A stretch of 27,092 nucleotides of DNA, taken from contig CALEZD010000028.1 of NCBI GenBank assembly GCA_937928385.1, positions 1-27,092 on the forward strand, read 5' to 3'. Of the stretch, positions 15,819-23,399 are shown in pieces. How positions within the stretch are numbered: position 1 is the stretch's first letter; each line of letters starts with the position of its first letter. The position numbers were made by a program, and so were the translations under genes. The stretch comes from an uncultured Bacteroidota bacterium. Its GTDB lineage: Bacteria > Bacteroidota > Bacteroidia > Chitinophagales > Chitinophagaceae. The notes under the pieces are model-generated. The model had not been told where the DNA came from. It was given only the letters and a program-made list of their open reading frames with translations, and did not search any database.

Positions 15819-17246
15819 ATGAACAAGCTTCTCCTCTTCAGCATTTTGCTGTATTGCACAGGAATATTCAACGCTACAGCATCTACCAACATATCGGGGC
15901 AGATACGCAGCAATACTACATGGACCAAGGCTGGAAGCCCCTACATTTGCACGGGTACAGTTGAGATAGCACCGGACGCTGTACTGACGATAGACCCCGG
16001 CGTAACTGTAATATTGCAACAGAGCAATATCGTAGTGTATGGCTCGCTGATAATGAATGCCACCGCCGCCGACAGCATCACCTTCAAAGCTATCCTTATG
16101 AAAGGTGACAAAGCTTACAACATTGGTTTTGACGACCTGGCATTCGACAATTCGCCGCTTGGCACATACAACATACAATACTGTAATTTCGATGCCGTTG
16201 GTATCAACTTTAATAAAAACCCGATAAACCTTGAAGTATCCAATTGCCGTTTCACGGGCAATTATGGCCTTGTTGGCTGGTCCGGAGACTCCACTAATTA
16301 TTTACGGGTGCATGATAACTTCATGTCAGCCAATATCTGGGTAGGCGGCCACAGCGGCTGGAGACATTCAGGCCCGATCGAAATATATGATAACGATTTT
16401 TATTGTGCATGGGCAAACAATACAATCAATATCCTGGCAGAGATTGATACCATCTTTATCAGGGATAACAAATTCCGCCACGGCGGCAGGGCTATATTTC
16501 TTATGGCTGAGGCTACAGCCATAATTACGGGCAATGTATTCTATGATAACCAGGAGGGTATACACACCCCCTCCTTCAATGTTGATTATTATATAGCTGA
16601 CAACGTTTTCGCAGCAAATGACAAGGCAATTTTCCTGGTACAAAACCGATATGCATTTGCCACTATAAAACATAACAGTATATACAATAACGATTACGGG
16701 ATACTGGTTAACCAGGATGCTATTGGCGCACCAACGCACAGCGTATATAATGTGACAATGGATAGTAATTGCATCTACGACAACAAAATATCAGGATTAT
16801 GCTGGGGTGTTCTCAATAATTTCAGTATTGGTGCTAACTGGTGGGGCTCAACAGATACGCTGGATATAGACACCTGCATCAAAGATTTTAAAGATGATTT
16901 TCATTTAGGTGCTATTACTTACAGGCCGTTTCTTCCCAATAATTCAGGCTGCAAAACTTATACACCACCAACTACGGATATACCTATCGTGCCGGGCAAG
17001 ACGAAAAAACAAATCACGAGCTATCCCAATCCCTTCGGGCATAGTTTGACCATTACTGCCGGCAAAACCGATATACTGGCGGAAGTAGTGTTGTACAATA
17101 TTACCGGTGTAAAAGTAGCAGCGCAAGCATCCATACAGGGCAATACTGCCGTGATAAATACCAGGCAATTACCCGCTGGTATGTATATATACCTTGCTAC
17201 TTATGCCGACCATACAACGACAAGTGGTAAGGTGTTGAAACAGTGA
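15819..17246 (+). CDS. Secreted parallel beta-helix protein with T9SS sorting tail
   Basis: 475 residues. Signal peptide MNKLLLFSILLYCTGIFNATA, then NISGQIRSNTTWTKAGSPYI, GTVEIAPDAVLTIDPGVTV, the common capping strand of right-handed beta-helix proteins. Residues about 90-350 hold short turns with repeated N-x-F/I-x-x-N patterns (YCNFDAVGINF, NCRFTGNYG, DNDFYCAWAN, NKFRHGGRAIF, GNVFYDNQEGI), as in pectate-lyase-like beta-helices; NWWGSTDTLDID is typical too. The C-terminus (SYPNPFGHSLTI, LYNITGVKV, LPAGMYIYLATY) is a T9SS sorting domain. It may bind or process a polysaccharide, but no catalytic residues can be assigned. Confidence 0.88.
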   Translation: MNKLLLFSILLYCTGIFNATASTNISGQIRSNTTWTKAGSPYICTGTVEIAPDAVLTIDPGVTVILQQSNIVVYGSLIMNATAADSITFKAILMKGDKAYNIGFDDLAFDNSPLGTYNIQYCNFDAVGINFNKNPINLEVSNCRFTGNYGLVGWSGDSTNYLRVHDNFMSANIWVGGHSGWRHSGPIEIYDNDFYCAWANNTINILAEIDTIFIRDNKFRHGGRAIFLMAEATAIITGNVFYDNQEGIHTPSFNVDYYIADNVFAANDKAIFLVQNRYAFATIKHNSIYNNDYGILVNQDAIGAPTHSVYNVTMDSNCIYDNKISGLCWGVLNNFSIGANWWGSTDTLDIDTCIKDFKDDFHLGAITYRPFLPNNSGCKTYTPPTTDIPIVPGKTKKQITSYPNPFGHSLTITAGKTDILAEVVLYNITGVKVAAQASIQGNTAVINTRQLPAGMYIYLATYADHTTTSGKVLKQ

Positions 17247-17265
17247 GGAGCATTTGCACTAAGTC

Positions 17266-17314
17266 AAAAAAACTGTTCTGCATTTCCCTATAGGTGATGA
17301 GGAACAGTTTTTTT
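17266..17314 (+). terminator. Rho-independent terminator
   Basis: AAAAAAACTGTTC (17266-17278) pairs perfectly with GAACAGTTTTTTT (17302-17314), a 13-bp stem with a 23-nt loop and a T tract included in the stem. It ends the beta-helix gene. Confidence 0.7.
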
Positions 17315-17378
17315 GTTATCGGTGATTGTTATAGTGGTTCGTTCACCTTGACAAATGGAAGCTGTTTTAACTTTGACT

Positions 17379-17407
17379 TTTGAATTTTGCCTTAAAACCC
17401 TATTTTG
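17379..17407 (+). promoter_or_regulatory. Promoter of folD
   Basis: TTTG at 17379-17382 and TATTTTG at 17401-17407 are separated by 18 nt, close to the Bacteroidota -33/-7 arrangement. The -7 box ends 5 nt before the folD ATG at 17413, so the mRNA may be leaderless. Confidence 0.55.
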
Positions 17408-17412
17408 CACCT

Positions 17413-18288
17413 ATGCAACTATTAGACGGTAAGGCGGTATCCGCCCATATAAAAGAACAAATAAAGAAAGATACCGCGGCGCATATAGCAGCCGGCGGCA
17501 AGCAGCCCCACCTGGCGGCCATTATAGTAGGTAACAACCCCGCCAGCGAGGCTTATGTAGGCAGCAAGATTAAGACCTGCGGCGAACTGGGCTTCGGCTC
17601 TACGCTGCTGCGGTTTGAAGAAAGCATTACCGAAGCGCAACTGCTGGACGAGATAAAGAAACTGAACAACGATAAGAGTATTGATGGCATACTGGTGCAA
17701 CTGCCCCTGCCCAAACATATATCCGACGATGCAGTGATCAACACCATAGACGCGGGTAAGGACGTGGATGGTTTTCACCCCGTATCGCAGGGCAAGATGC
17801 TGCTGGGGCAAAAGTCGTACCTGCCGGCAACACCCTATGGTATGCTGCTGATGCTGCAACATTATAATATAGACACTACCGGTATGCACTGCGTGGTGGT
17901 GGGCCGCAGCAATATAGTGGGTACGCCCATGACGGTGCTGATGAGCCGCAATGCCAACCCCGGCAACTGTACGGTAACCATCTGCCATAGTAAGACACGT
18001 AATCTGAAGGAAATGTGCCTGCAGGCCGATATTATAGTAGCCGCCATAGGCCGTGCCAACTTCATTACCGCCGATATGGTAAAAGAGGGCGCCATCGTGC
18101 TGGATGTGGGCATCAACCGTATAGACGATGCCACTAAGAAAAGCGGCAGCCGCCTGGTGGGCGATGTGGACTTTGACAATGTAGCGCCCAAGTGCAGCTA
18201 TATCACACCCGTACCCGGCGGTGTGGGCCTCATGACCATCTGCGGATTAATGATGAATACTTTGGAAGCTGCGCGGGAACATTCGTAA
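17413..18288 (+). CDS. folD: Methylenetetrahydrofolate dehydrogenase/cyclohydrolase
   Basis: 291 residues. FolD makes 10-formyl-tetrahydrofolate from 5,10-methylene-THF in two steps and supplies one-carbon units. Signatures: SEAYVGSKIKTCGELG with the catalytic Y-x3-K pair, DGILVQLPLPKH, the NADP-binding VVVGRSNIVGTPM, and TPVPGGVGLMT near the C-terminus. The frame is open from a TTG at 17380, but MQLLDGKAVSAHIKEQI at 17413 is the family's normal start and follows the promoter directly. The stop codon TAA (18286-18288) is also the first part of the likely queE promoter box. Confidence 0.96.
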   Translation: MQLLDGKAVSAHIKEQIKKDTAAHIAAGGKQPHLAAIIVGNNPASEAYVGSKIKTCGELGFGSTLLRFEESITEAQLLDEIKKLNNDKSIDGILVQLPLPKHISDDAVINTIDAGKDVDGFHPVSQGKMLLGQKSYLPATPYGMLLMLQHYNIDTTGMHCVVVGRSNIVGTPMTVLMSRNANPGNCTVTICHSKTRNLKEMCLQADIIVAAIGRANFITADMVKEGAIVLDVGINRIDDATKKSGSRLVGDVDFDNVAPKCSYITPVPGGVGLMTICGLMMNTLEAAREHS

Positions 18289-18293
18289 CTTTG
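18286..18293 (+). promoter_or_regulatory. -7 promoter box of queE, overlapping the folD stop codon
   Basis: TAACTTTG fits TAnnTTTG exactly and begins with the folD stop codon TAA. It ends 6 nt before the TTG at 18300. This supports a start of queE at that TTG, with little or no leader. Confidence 0.5.
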
Positions 18294-18299
18294 CACCCG

Positions 18300-18920
18300 T
18301 TGGCAAATACAGATACATATATTACTGAATACCCGGTAATGGAGCATTTCTATACCCTGCAGGGGGAGGGAATGCACAGCGGAAGGGCTTCTTATTTCAT
18401 ACGGCTGGGCGGCTGCGATGTGGGCTGCGTATGGTGCGATGTGAAGGATAGCTGGGATGCGGACAAGCACCCCAAAATGACGGCGGACGAAATAGTGCTG
18501 GCCGCTATGCGGCACAGCGCCAGGCTGGCAGTGATTACAGGTGGAGAACCGGCCATGTACAACCTTACAGCCCTTTGCGATGCCCTGCATGCTGCGGGCT
18601 TTACCGTACATATAGAAACATCGGGGGCATACCCCATTGTAGGGACTATCGACTGGGTGACGCTATCCCCCAAGAAGTTCAAAGCCCCCATACAGGCCGC
18701 GCTGGACAAGGCCGATGAACTGAAGGTGGTGGTGTACCACAAGTCGGACTTTGCCTGGGCGGAGGAACATGCTGCCAAAGTGCCGGACAGCTGCAAGCTG
18801 TACCTGCAGCCCGAATGGAGCAAGAAGGATAACATCACCCCAATGGTGACAGACTATATACTGGCGCACCCGCAGTGGGGGCTGTCTCTGCAAACACATA
18901 AATACATCAACATACCATAA
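18300..18920 (+). CDS. queE: 7-carboxy-7-deazaguanine synthase, radical SAM
   Basis: 206 residues from TTG 18300. QueE converts 6-carboxytetrahydropterin to 7-carboxy-7-deazaguanine in queuosine/preQ1 biosynthesis. The radical SAM cluster motif C-x3-C-x2-C is visible as GGCDVGCVWCD. Other family marks are FYTLQGEGMHSGRASYFIRL, VITGGEPAMY, HIETSGA and LSPKKF. The frame is open to 18192 inside folD, and an ATG at 18339 would cut the protein just at MEHFYTLQGEG. TTG at 18300 gives the N-terminal length seen in related Bacteroidota proteins and follows the promoter box. The uppP ATG follows the stop after 2 nt. Confidence 0.92.
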   Translation: MANTDTYITEYPVMEHFYTLQGEGMHSGRASYFIRLGGCDVGCVWCDVKDSWDADKHPKMTADEIVLAAMRHSARLAVITGGEPAMYNLTALCDALHAAGFTVHIETSGAYPIVGTIDWVTLSPKKFKAPIQAALDKADELKVVVYHKSDFAWAEEHAAKVPDSCKLYLQPEWSKKDNITPMVTDYILAHPQWGLSLQTHKYINIP

Positions 18921-18922
18921 GC

Positions 18923-19735
18923 ATGACCTGGATAGAAGCTATTATTCTCGGCATAGTAGAAGGAATAACGGAATACCTGCCTGTATCATCTACGGGGCAC
19001 ATGATACTCACCAGCTACCTGATGGGCATAGAGGAAGACCCCTTTACCAAGATGTTTGAGATATGCGTGCAACTGGGCGCAATACTGTCTGTTGTAGTGC
19101 TGTACTGGAAAAAATTTTTTGATAAAAGCAGGCTGAATTTTTACGTGAAGCTGTTTGTCGCGGTCATTCCTGCACTGGTGCTGGGCTTCCTGTTCAACGA
19201 TGCGATAGAAGATCTGCTGGAAAGCCCCATGACGGTATCGGCTATGCTGATACTGGGTGGAGTGGTGCTGCTCTTTATTGACAAAGCCTTTAAGAACCCC
19301 ACCGTTACCCACGAAGAAGACATTACCCTGAAACGCGGCTTTGTAATAGGCCTGTGGCAATGCCTGGCCATGATACCGGGCGTCAGCCGCAGTGCGGCCT
19401 CGATAATAGGCGGTATGCAGCAAAAGCTGACGCGTAGCGTAGCGGCTGAATTCTCTTTCTTCCTGGCAGTGCCTACCATGGCGGCGGCTACGGGCTACTC
19501 CATGGTGTTGAAAAACTGGGAAGTGAATGGCACTGAAATGAAGGGCTACGAACTGCTGACCCAAAGCAGCGAAAACATGGTGAACTTTGGCATAGGCACG
19601 GTAGTGTCTTTCGTTGTAGCTATGATAGCTATCAAAACATTTATCACCTTCCTGCAAAAGCATGGCTTTAAGATGTTTGGCTACTACCGCATTGTGGTGG
19701 GTATTATTATGTTGTTTGTGTTGGGGATGAGATAG
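18923..19735 (+). CDS. uppP: Undecaprenyl-diphosphatase
   Basis: 270 residues, a polytopic inner-membrane enzyme with about eight helices. UppP (BacA) removes a phosphate from undecaprenyl diphosphate to recycle the lipid carrier of peptidoglycan synthesis, and confers some bacitracin resistance. Both family motifs are intact: the glutamate-rich GIVEGITEYLPVSSTGH (about residues 10-26) and PGVSRSAASIIGG (about 151-163). The length is normal. It starts 2 nt after queE and is surely co-transcribed with it. The bidirectional terminator at 19814-19855 lies downstream. Confidence 0.96.
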   Translation: MTWIEAIILGIVEGITEYLPVSSTGHMILTSYLMGIEEDPFTKMFEICVQLGAILSVVVLYWKKFFDKSRLNFYVKLFVAVIPALVLGFLFNDAIEDLLESPMTVSAMLILGGVVLLFIDKAFKNPTVTHEEDITLKRGFVIGLWQCLAMIPGVSRSAASIIGGMQQKLTRSVAAEFSFFLAVPTMAAATGYSMVLKNWEVNGTEMKGYELLTQSSENMVNFGIGTVVSFVVAMIAIKTFITFLQKHGFKMFGYYRIVVGIIMLFVLGMR

Positions 19736-19813
19736 AAAGTGGATATTGGATAGAGGATGTTGTCCGCCCGGATGGTCGGACGGGGATATTTGATGCGGAC
19801 TTATAGAAGTATT

Positions 19814-19855
19814 ATAATAAAAAACACCACGCAGTTGCGTGGTGTTTTTTATTAT
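19814..19855. terminator. Bidirectional Rho-independent terminator
   Basis: A perfect 19-bp stem (ATAATAAAAAACACCACGC at 19814-19832 and its complement at 19837-19855) has a 4-nt loop AGTT. The A and T tracts lie in the stem, so it works for uppP on the plus strand and for the PQQ-propeller gene on the minus strand. Just upstream, 19761-19780 forms a shorter GC-rich hairpin with GTCCG/CGGAC arms. Confidence 0.85.
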
Positions 19856-19875
19856 GAAGATTGTTGATTTATCGC

Positions 19876-21060
19876 TTATTGAGTAGACAAGCCACTGATA
19901 GCAGGATAAACACCTTTGTTGGCATTCACATCATACAATACAGGCGACTGGTCGATAAGGCCGTTCAAGGCGCGCTTCCACTTCAACATACCCGATGTAT
20001 CAAAGGCGTAAAAATTCAAATCATAGCTACCAATGTATACAGTACCATTGTGCGCTATAGGAGAAGACCTGATGAGCGCGCCTGTGCGGTATTTCCACCT
20101 TACAGTACCGTCAATGATGTTGATGGCATAGAAATGGTGGTCATTTCCGCCGAAGTAAACCGTTTGGTCGTAAGCATAAGGGGAACCATAGATACGCTCG
20201 TTGGTTTCAAAAATCCACCTGGGTTGCTGCGCATCGGGGTCTATGCAATATAGTTTGTTATCCTCGCAGCCGAATATCACATTCCGCCCGAAAACGATAG
20301 GTGATGTGCTGATAAAATCTCCGGCGTTGTAGCTCCACAATTGTGTACCTGTATTCAGGTCGAATGCGCCGAGCAGTGAGCCTGCGCATACATAAAGCAC
20401 CTGCCCGTCGGTTACGGGGTTGTTGGGGTTAGCCCCTGTATTACTCCACGCAAGCGGCGCTGCTGTAGTCAGTTCTACCAATTCTGTTTTAGTAGAATAA
20501 GGAATGAGCATTTTGTTGCCAATAAACAATGGCGTGGTGGGTATAGTATTGTTGGCAGGAATATTCAAAGTGAAGTTTACCGGCTGCCTGGGTATATCAG
20601 TGCTGGTATGGTCGTACTGGGCAAAAGTCCTGCTTGCACCGGTAGGGCCGGTAGCATCATATTGCACAAACACGTATTTATCCCTTCCTGTAATAGGACC
20701 GATAATGGAGTATGATGTAGCTGCAGCAGAGGGGTTGAAGATACTATCTACTACCTTACCATTGATTGCATTCAGTTTCAGTACATTGTCAGACAATCCG
20801 TTAGACACTGCTACAAATACATATTCGCCCAGTACCAGCGGCTCATAAGGCATTCCCCTTAGTTCATGAAACTTCCACCTCAATGCCCCTGTAACGGGGT
20901 CTATAGCATACAGCGTATTACCTTCCGATATTATATATATATTATCCTGCTGTACATCCAGTAACGGTTCATCGCTACTGAACTCAGGCTTGGTGCATGA
21001 TGTTGCGAGAATCAATGCCGCAGAAAACAAAAATATACTCCTGGTCCAAATTTGGCGCAT
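19876..21060 (-). CDS. PQQ-like beta-propeller lipoprotein
   Basis: 394 residues. Lipoprotein signal MRQIWTRSIFLFSAALILATSC, lipidated at the cysteine, then repeated propeller blades each ending in a tryptophan-containing strand: GALRWKFHEL, TQLWSYNAGD, QPRWIFETNE, GTVRWKYRTG, GMLKWKRALN. Each is preceded by YAIDP, YCIDP or FYAINI. This is the BamB/PQQ-repeat fold. It lacks other BamB context, so a role in outer-membrane assembly is only a possibility. Homology starts at MRQIW; ATG 21060 and 21066 are both possible, and the frame is open to 21168. The TATTTTG box at 21084-21090 excludes the longest start. Confidence 0.85.
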   Translation of the reverse strand: MRQIWTRSIFLFSAALILATSCTKPEFSSDEPLLDVQQDNIYIISEGNTLYAIDPVTGALRWKFHELRGMPYEPLVLGEYVFVAVSNGLSDNVLKLNAINGKVVDSIFNPSAAATSYSIIGPITGRDKYVFVQYDATGPTGASRTFAQYDHTSTDIPRQPVNFTLNIPANNTIPTTPLFIGNKMLIPYSTKTELVELTTAAPLAWSNTGANPNNPVTDGQVLYVCAGSLLGAFDLNTGTQLWSYNAGDFISTSPIVFGRNVIFGCEDNKLYCIDPDAQQPRWIFETNERIYGSPYAYDQTVYFGGNDHHFYAINIIDGTVRWKYRTGALIRSSPIAHNGTVYIGSYDLNFYAFDTSGMLKWKRALNGLIDQSPVLYDVNANKGVYPAISGLSTQ

Positions 21061-21083
21061 TGTCATAATTAGTTTAAGTACTG

Positions 21084-21090
21084 CAAAATA
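21084..21090 (-). promoter_or_regulatory. -7 promoter box of the PQQ-propeller gene
   Basis: The minus strand reads TATTTTG, identical to the folD box, with a TTG about 20 nt further upstream. Transcription would start near 21078, giving a leader of about 12-18 nt. Confidence 0.45.
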
Positions 21091-21118
21091 AGGGTTTTGG
21101 CTTTTTATTGCAAGGTGT

Positions 21119-21161
21119 AAAAAAAATAAATCCGGTTTTTTAGTATAAAAGACCGGATTTA
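21119..21161 (-). terminator. Rho-independent terminator after hpf
   Basis: TAAATCCGGT (21127-21136) pairs with ACCGGATTTA (21152-21161), a 10-bp stem. On the minus strand it is followed by a run of eight T (complement of 21119-21126). It ends the rpsU-xerC-hpf group. Confidence 0.8.
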
Positions 21162-21183
21162 TAAACATTAGGTTGGCAAATAG

Positions 21184-21483
21184 TTATGCCAGGGCCTTTT
21201 CTTTTTGTCGTTTGATACGGCTTATCATCGCGTCCAGTGCGCGGTCAAAAGATTCTTCAAAGCCTTTTGACTGGTGTTTAACGAAAAATGAATGTTTCGG
21301 AACATACACCTTTATTTCAGCTACTTTATCTTTAATATTATGGACAATATTATCAAGTTTCAGGTAAACATCCACTCCTATTATATTGTCATGAAACGTC
21401 CTCAGTTTGTCTAATTTCCTGCTCACGTGTTCTAGTAGCTTGGCATCTGCGTCGAAATGCACTGTCTGGATTTGTACGTTCAT
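21184..21483 (-). CDS. hpf: Short ribosome hibernation promoting factor (HPF/RaiA family)
   Basis: 99 residues from the ATG at 21483 (MNVQIQTVHFDADAKLLEHV). The fold pattern of the HPF/YfiA family is visible: an N-terminal strand, the helix AKLLEHVSRKLDKLRTF, strands with GVDVYLKLDN and VAEIKVYVPKHSFFVK, then the second helix SFDRALDAMISRIKRQKEK. Members bind the 30S decoding site and stall idle ribosomes. It is the short form without the dimerising C-terminal domain. It lies 29 nt after xerC on the same strand, so it is co-transcribed. An upstream ATG at 21507 is open but outside family homology. Confidence 0.9.
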   Translation of the reverse strand: MNVQIQTVHFDADAKLLEHVSRKLDKLRTFHDNIIGVDVYLKLDNIVHNIKDKVAEIKVYVPKHSFFVKHQSKGFEESFDRALDAMISRIKRQKEKALA

Positions 21484-21512
21484 AATTTCACTATTTGATG
21501 TTAACAATGAGC

Positions 21513-22403
21513 CTACCCCCTGGGGTGGCTGTTTTTATGAATTTGTTTTAATTGTTCGATGTTGTTGTGCGTGTACACCTGTGTAGCCGCCAGGCTGCTA
21601 TGGCCCAACAGGTCTTTAATAGCCTGTATATTAGCGCCATTGTTCAGCAGTTGGGTGGCAAATGTGTGGCGCAGTACGTGCGGGCTTTTCTTAGAGAGGC
21701 TTGTTACCATGCCCAGGTGTTTTTTTACCACTCGGTACACATAGCCTGCATATAGTTGCTTACCATTGTCCAGCACCAGCAGGTAAGGACTTTCATTGCC
21801 TTCCAGCTTTCTTTTTTCCTGTATATAGTCCTTTATTTCCTGCAAAAGATGAGGGCCCAGCGGCACCAGCCGCTCTTTATTCCCTTTTCCCAATATCCGT
21901 ACTTGTTTCAAAGCCCATTCTATATCCTGCTCTTTCATGTTCAGCAGCTCGCTGCGGCGCATGCCTGTCTGGTACAGCAGGGTACATATCATGCGGTCGG
22001 TAGCCCCTTTGAATCCTTCATCAAAATCAACAGCCTCCAGCAGGTGGACGGTTTCCTGTTCTTTGAGGTAGGCAGGTAGCCTTTCGGGCAGTTTTTGCGA
22101 ATGCAACTGGCGCACAGGGTTTTTCTTCACCTTGCCCAGGCGTAGCAAATACTTATATAATGAATTGAGGGAAGAAAGCTTCCTGTTGACGGTACGGGCC
22201 GACTGTTTATCATCCTTCATAGTAGCCAGCCAGCTGCGAATATGAAAATGGGACAGCTCATTTATGTCACTGATACCAAATTCCCCGTCTATGTATGTAA
22301 TGAATTGTGAGAGGTCTTTTTCGTAGGCTACTAATGTATGGTGAGAATATCTTTTCTCATATTTCAGGTATTGTAGAAAGTCCGGTAGCCACTGTACAAT
22401 CAT
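21513..22403 (-). CDS. xerC: Tyrosine recombinase XerC/XerD type
   Basis: 296 residues, the usual length. An N-terminal core-binding domain (about residues 1-90, FLQYLKYEKRYSHHTLVAYEKDL) is followed by the catalytic domain. Catalytic residues are all present: R in YQTGMRRSELLNM, K in LGKGNKERLVPL, H-x2-R in PHVLRHTFATQLL, H in LLGHSSLAATQVYTH, with the nucleophile Y in the same segment. Xer enzymes resolve chromosome dimers at dif. It sits between rpsU and hpf, a conserved Bacteroidota arrangement, so it is a housekeeping gene. The start codon abuts the T tract of the rpsU terminator. Confidence 0.92.
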   Translation of the reverse strand: MIVQWLPDFLQYLKYEKRYSHHTLVAYEKDLSQFITYIDGEFGISDINELSHFHIRSWLATMKDDKQSARTVNRKLSSLNSLYKYLLRLGKVKKNPVRQLHSQKLPERLPAYLKEQETVHLLEAVDFDEGFKGATDRMICTLLYQTGMRRSELLNMKEQDIEWALKQVRILGKGNKERLVPLGPHLLQEIKDYIQEKRKLEGNESPYLLVLDNGKQLYAGYVYRVVKKHLGMVTSLSKKSPHVLRHTFATQLLNNGANIQAIKDLLGHSSLAATQVYTHNNIEQLKQIHKNSHPRG

Positions 22404-22448
22404 AAAAAAATACTGGTATTGTAAATATACGATATTACAATACCAGTA
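22404..22448 (-). terminator. Terminator between rpsU and xerC
   Basis: TACTGGTATTGTAA (22411-22424) pairs perfectly with TTACAATACCAGTA (22435-22448), a 14-bp stem with a 10-nt loop. On the minus strand the T tract (complement of 22404-22410) runs directly into the xerC ATG at 22403. It either ends most rpsU transcripts or acts as an attenuator for xerC-hpf. Confidence 0.75.
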
Positions 22449-22492
22449 GCAATACTATGGTAGCCTAAACTTTGTTAAAAAGTTGTTGTCGC

Positions 22493-22690
22493 TTATTTTT
22501 CTATTATACCAGCGTCAATCTGTTGCTTGTAGATAGCTTTCAGCACCTGTGTACGGCGCCTTACAGATGGCTTGGTAAAAGACTGGCGGTCTCTTAACTG
22601 GTTGAGTGTGCGTGATTTCTCGTACTTCTTCTTGTACTTTTTCAGCGCTTTGTCAATGTTTTCGCAGTCTTTTGAATCAATTATCAGCAT
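22493..22690 (-). CDS. rpsU: 30S ribosomal protein S21
   Basis: 65 residues, strongly basic. The S21 pattern is visible: a short strand MLIIDSKDCENIDKALKKYKK, then two basic helices with SRTLNQLRDRQSFTKPSVRRR and AIYKQQIDAGIIEK. S21 joins the 30S platform near the anti-Shine-Dalgarno helix. The gene leads the rpsU-xerC-hpf group, and a promoter-like TACCTTCG lies about 33 nt upstream. Confidence 0.95.
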   Translation of the reverse strand: MLIIDSKDCENIDKALKKYKKKYEKSRTLNQLRDRQSFTKPSVRRRTQVLKAIYKQQIDAGIIEK

Positions 22691-22723
22691 AGTTGTTATA
22701 CCCCCTTTGTTCTTTAAGGTTGG

Positions 22724-22731
22724 CGAAGGTA
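22724..22731 (-). promoter_or_regulatory. Possible -7 box of rpsU
   Basis: The minus strand reads TACCTTCG, one change from TAnnTTTG. It would give a leader of about 27 nt. Confidence 0.35.
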
Positions 22732-22808
22732 TGTATTTTTCATATTTTGAGCAAACTTAAAAGGGTAAATTTCAGCCCCGGGTATAATTTTTAGCACGCT
22801 AATTGCGT

Positions 22809-22816
22809 TATTTTTG
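22809..22816 (+). promoter_or_regulatory. -7 promoter box of the lipoprotein-ribE operon
   Basis: TATTTTTG is a full TAnnTTTG match ending 11 nt before the ATG at 22828. It is divergent to the rpsU promoter. Confidence 0.5.
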
Positions 22817-22827
22817 CATCTACGCTT

Positions 22828-23394
22828 ATGCCAAAGAGAAACATATTTATAAAAATATTTATTTCAGCAGCCTTACTTGCATTGTTTTATGCGTGCAGCA
22901 AGTCTGAGCCGTTTGATACAGCCAGCGCAGAGCTGTTTTCTGACAGGTATTGCAACGACCCCATTGCTATCAACTATAATCATGGTTTCCCGGGTACGGC
23001 CGACAACAGTATATGTATATACCCTACTGATGTATTTAAGGGCAGTTTTTCTCTTAAGGATTCTATCTACGATGCCGATTTCAACCTGGACACCGTACTG
23101 GATTACCTGGTCACTTTCCACACCGTTTCGCTTACGAATGTCAAGTTATCAGGGTTCTGCATCAACGGAGATACGGTACGCATGACCGCAGACAGGTATT
23201 ACAGGGCTGCTGTTGATTCTACTATGTTGCCCGACTCCAGCATGGTAGAGGGACATGTTTTTTGCAGGGGGGTAGATACCATTAAAGGCAACATCATCAA
23301 ATACGATGGCGATACGGCTAAAATCCGCATCAATTTTATCATAGCCAGCGACACTGGTATCAATTATCATATAGGTACGGGTATTAAACAATAA
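22828..23394 (+). CDS. Lipoprotein with a C-x-DP-x-A-x-NYN cysteine motif
   Basis: 188 residues. Lipoprotein signal (FIKIFISAALLALFYAC, lipidated C23). Residues 42-66 read C-N-D-P-I-A-I-N-Y-N, then ADNSICIYP, with cysteines at 42 and 63. This matches a motif repeated in many secreted Bacteroidota proteins (C-T-DP-x-A-x-NYN ... DDGSC-x-Y). The rest is predicted beta-rich (FKGSFSLKDSIYDADFN, IKGNIIKYDGDTAKIRINFII). The function is unknown. The stop is 5 nt before ribE, so the genes form an operon, but no functional link to riboflavin is apparent. Confidence 0.8.
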   Translation: MPKRNIFIKIFISAALLALFYACSKSEPFDTASAELFSDRYCNDPIAINYNHGFPGTADNSICIYPTDVFKGSFSLKDSIYDADFNLDTVLDYLVTFHTVSLTNVKLSGFCINGDTVRMTADRYYRAAVDSTMLPDSSMVEGHVFCRGVDTIKGNIIKYDGDTAKIRINFIIASDTGINYHIGTGIKQ

Positions 23395-23399
23395 GCCAG

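Noticed and set aside
18986..19663. Minus-strand frame of 225 residues inside uppP
   Set aside because: Antisense to a clear uppP gene; the composition is histidine- and glutamine-rich without family motifs.
21513..22403. Tyrosine recombinase as a sign of a phage or integrative element
   Set aside because: Length, intact Xer motifs and the rpsU-xerC-hpf neighbourhood point to the housekeeping XerC/XerD enzyme.
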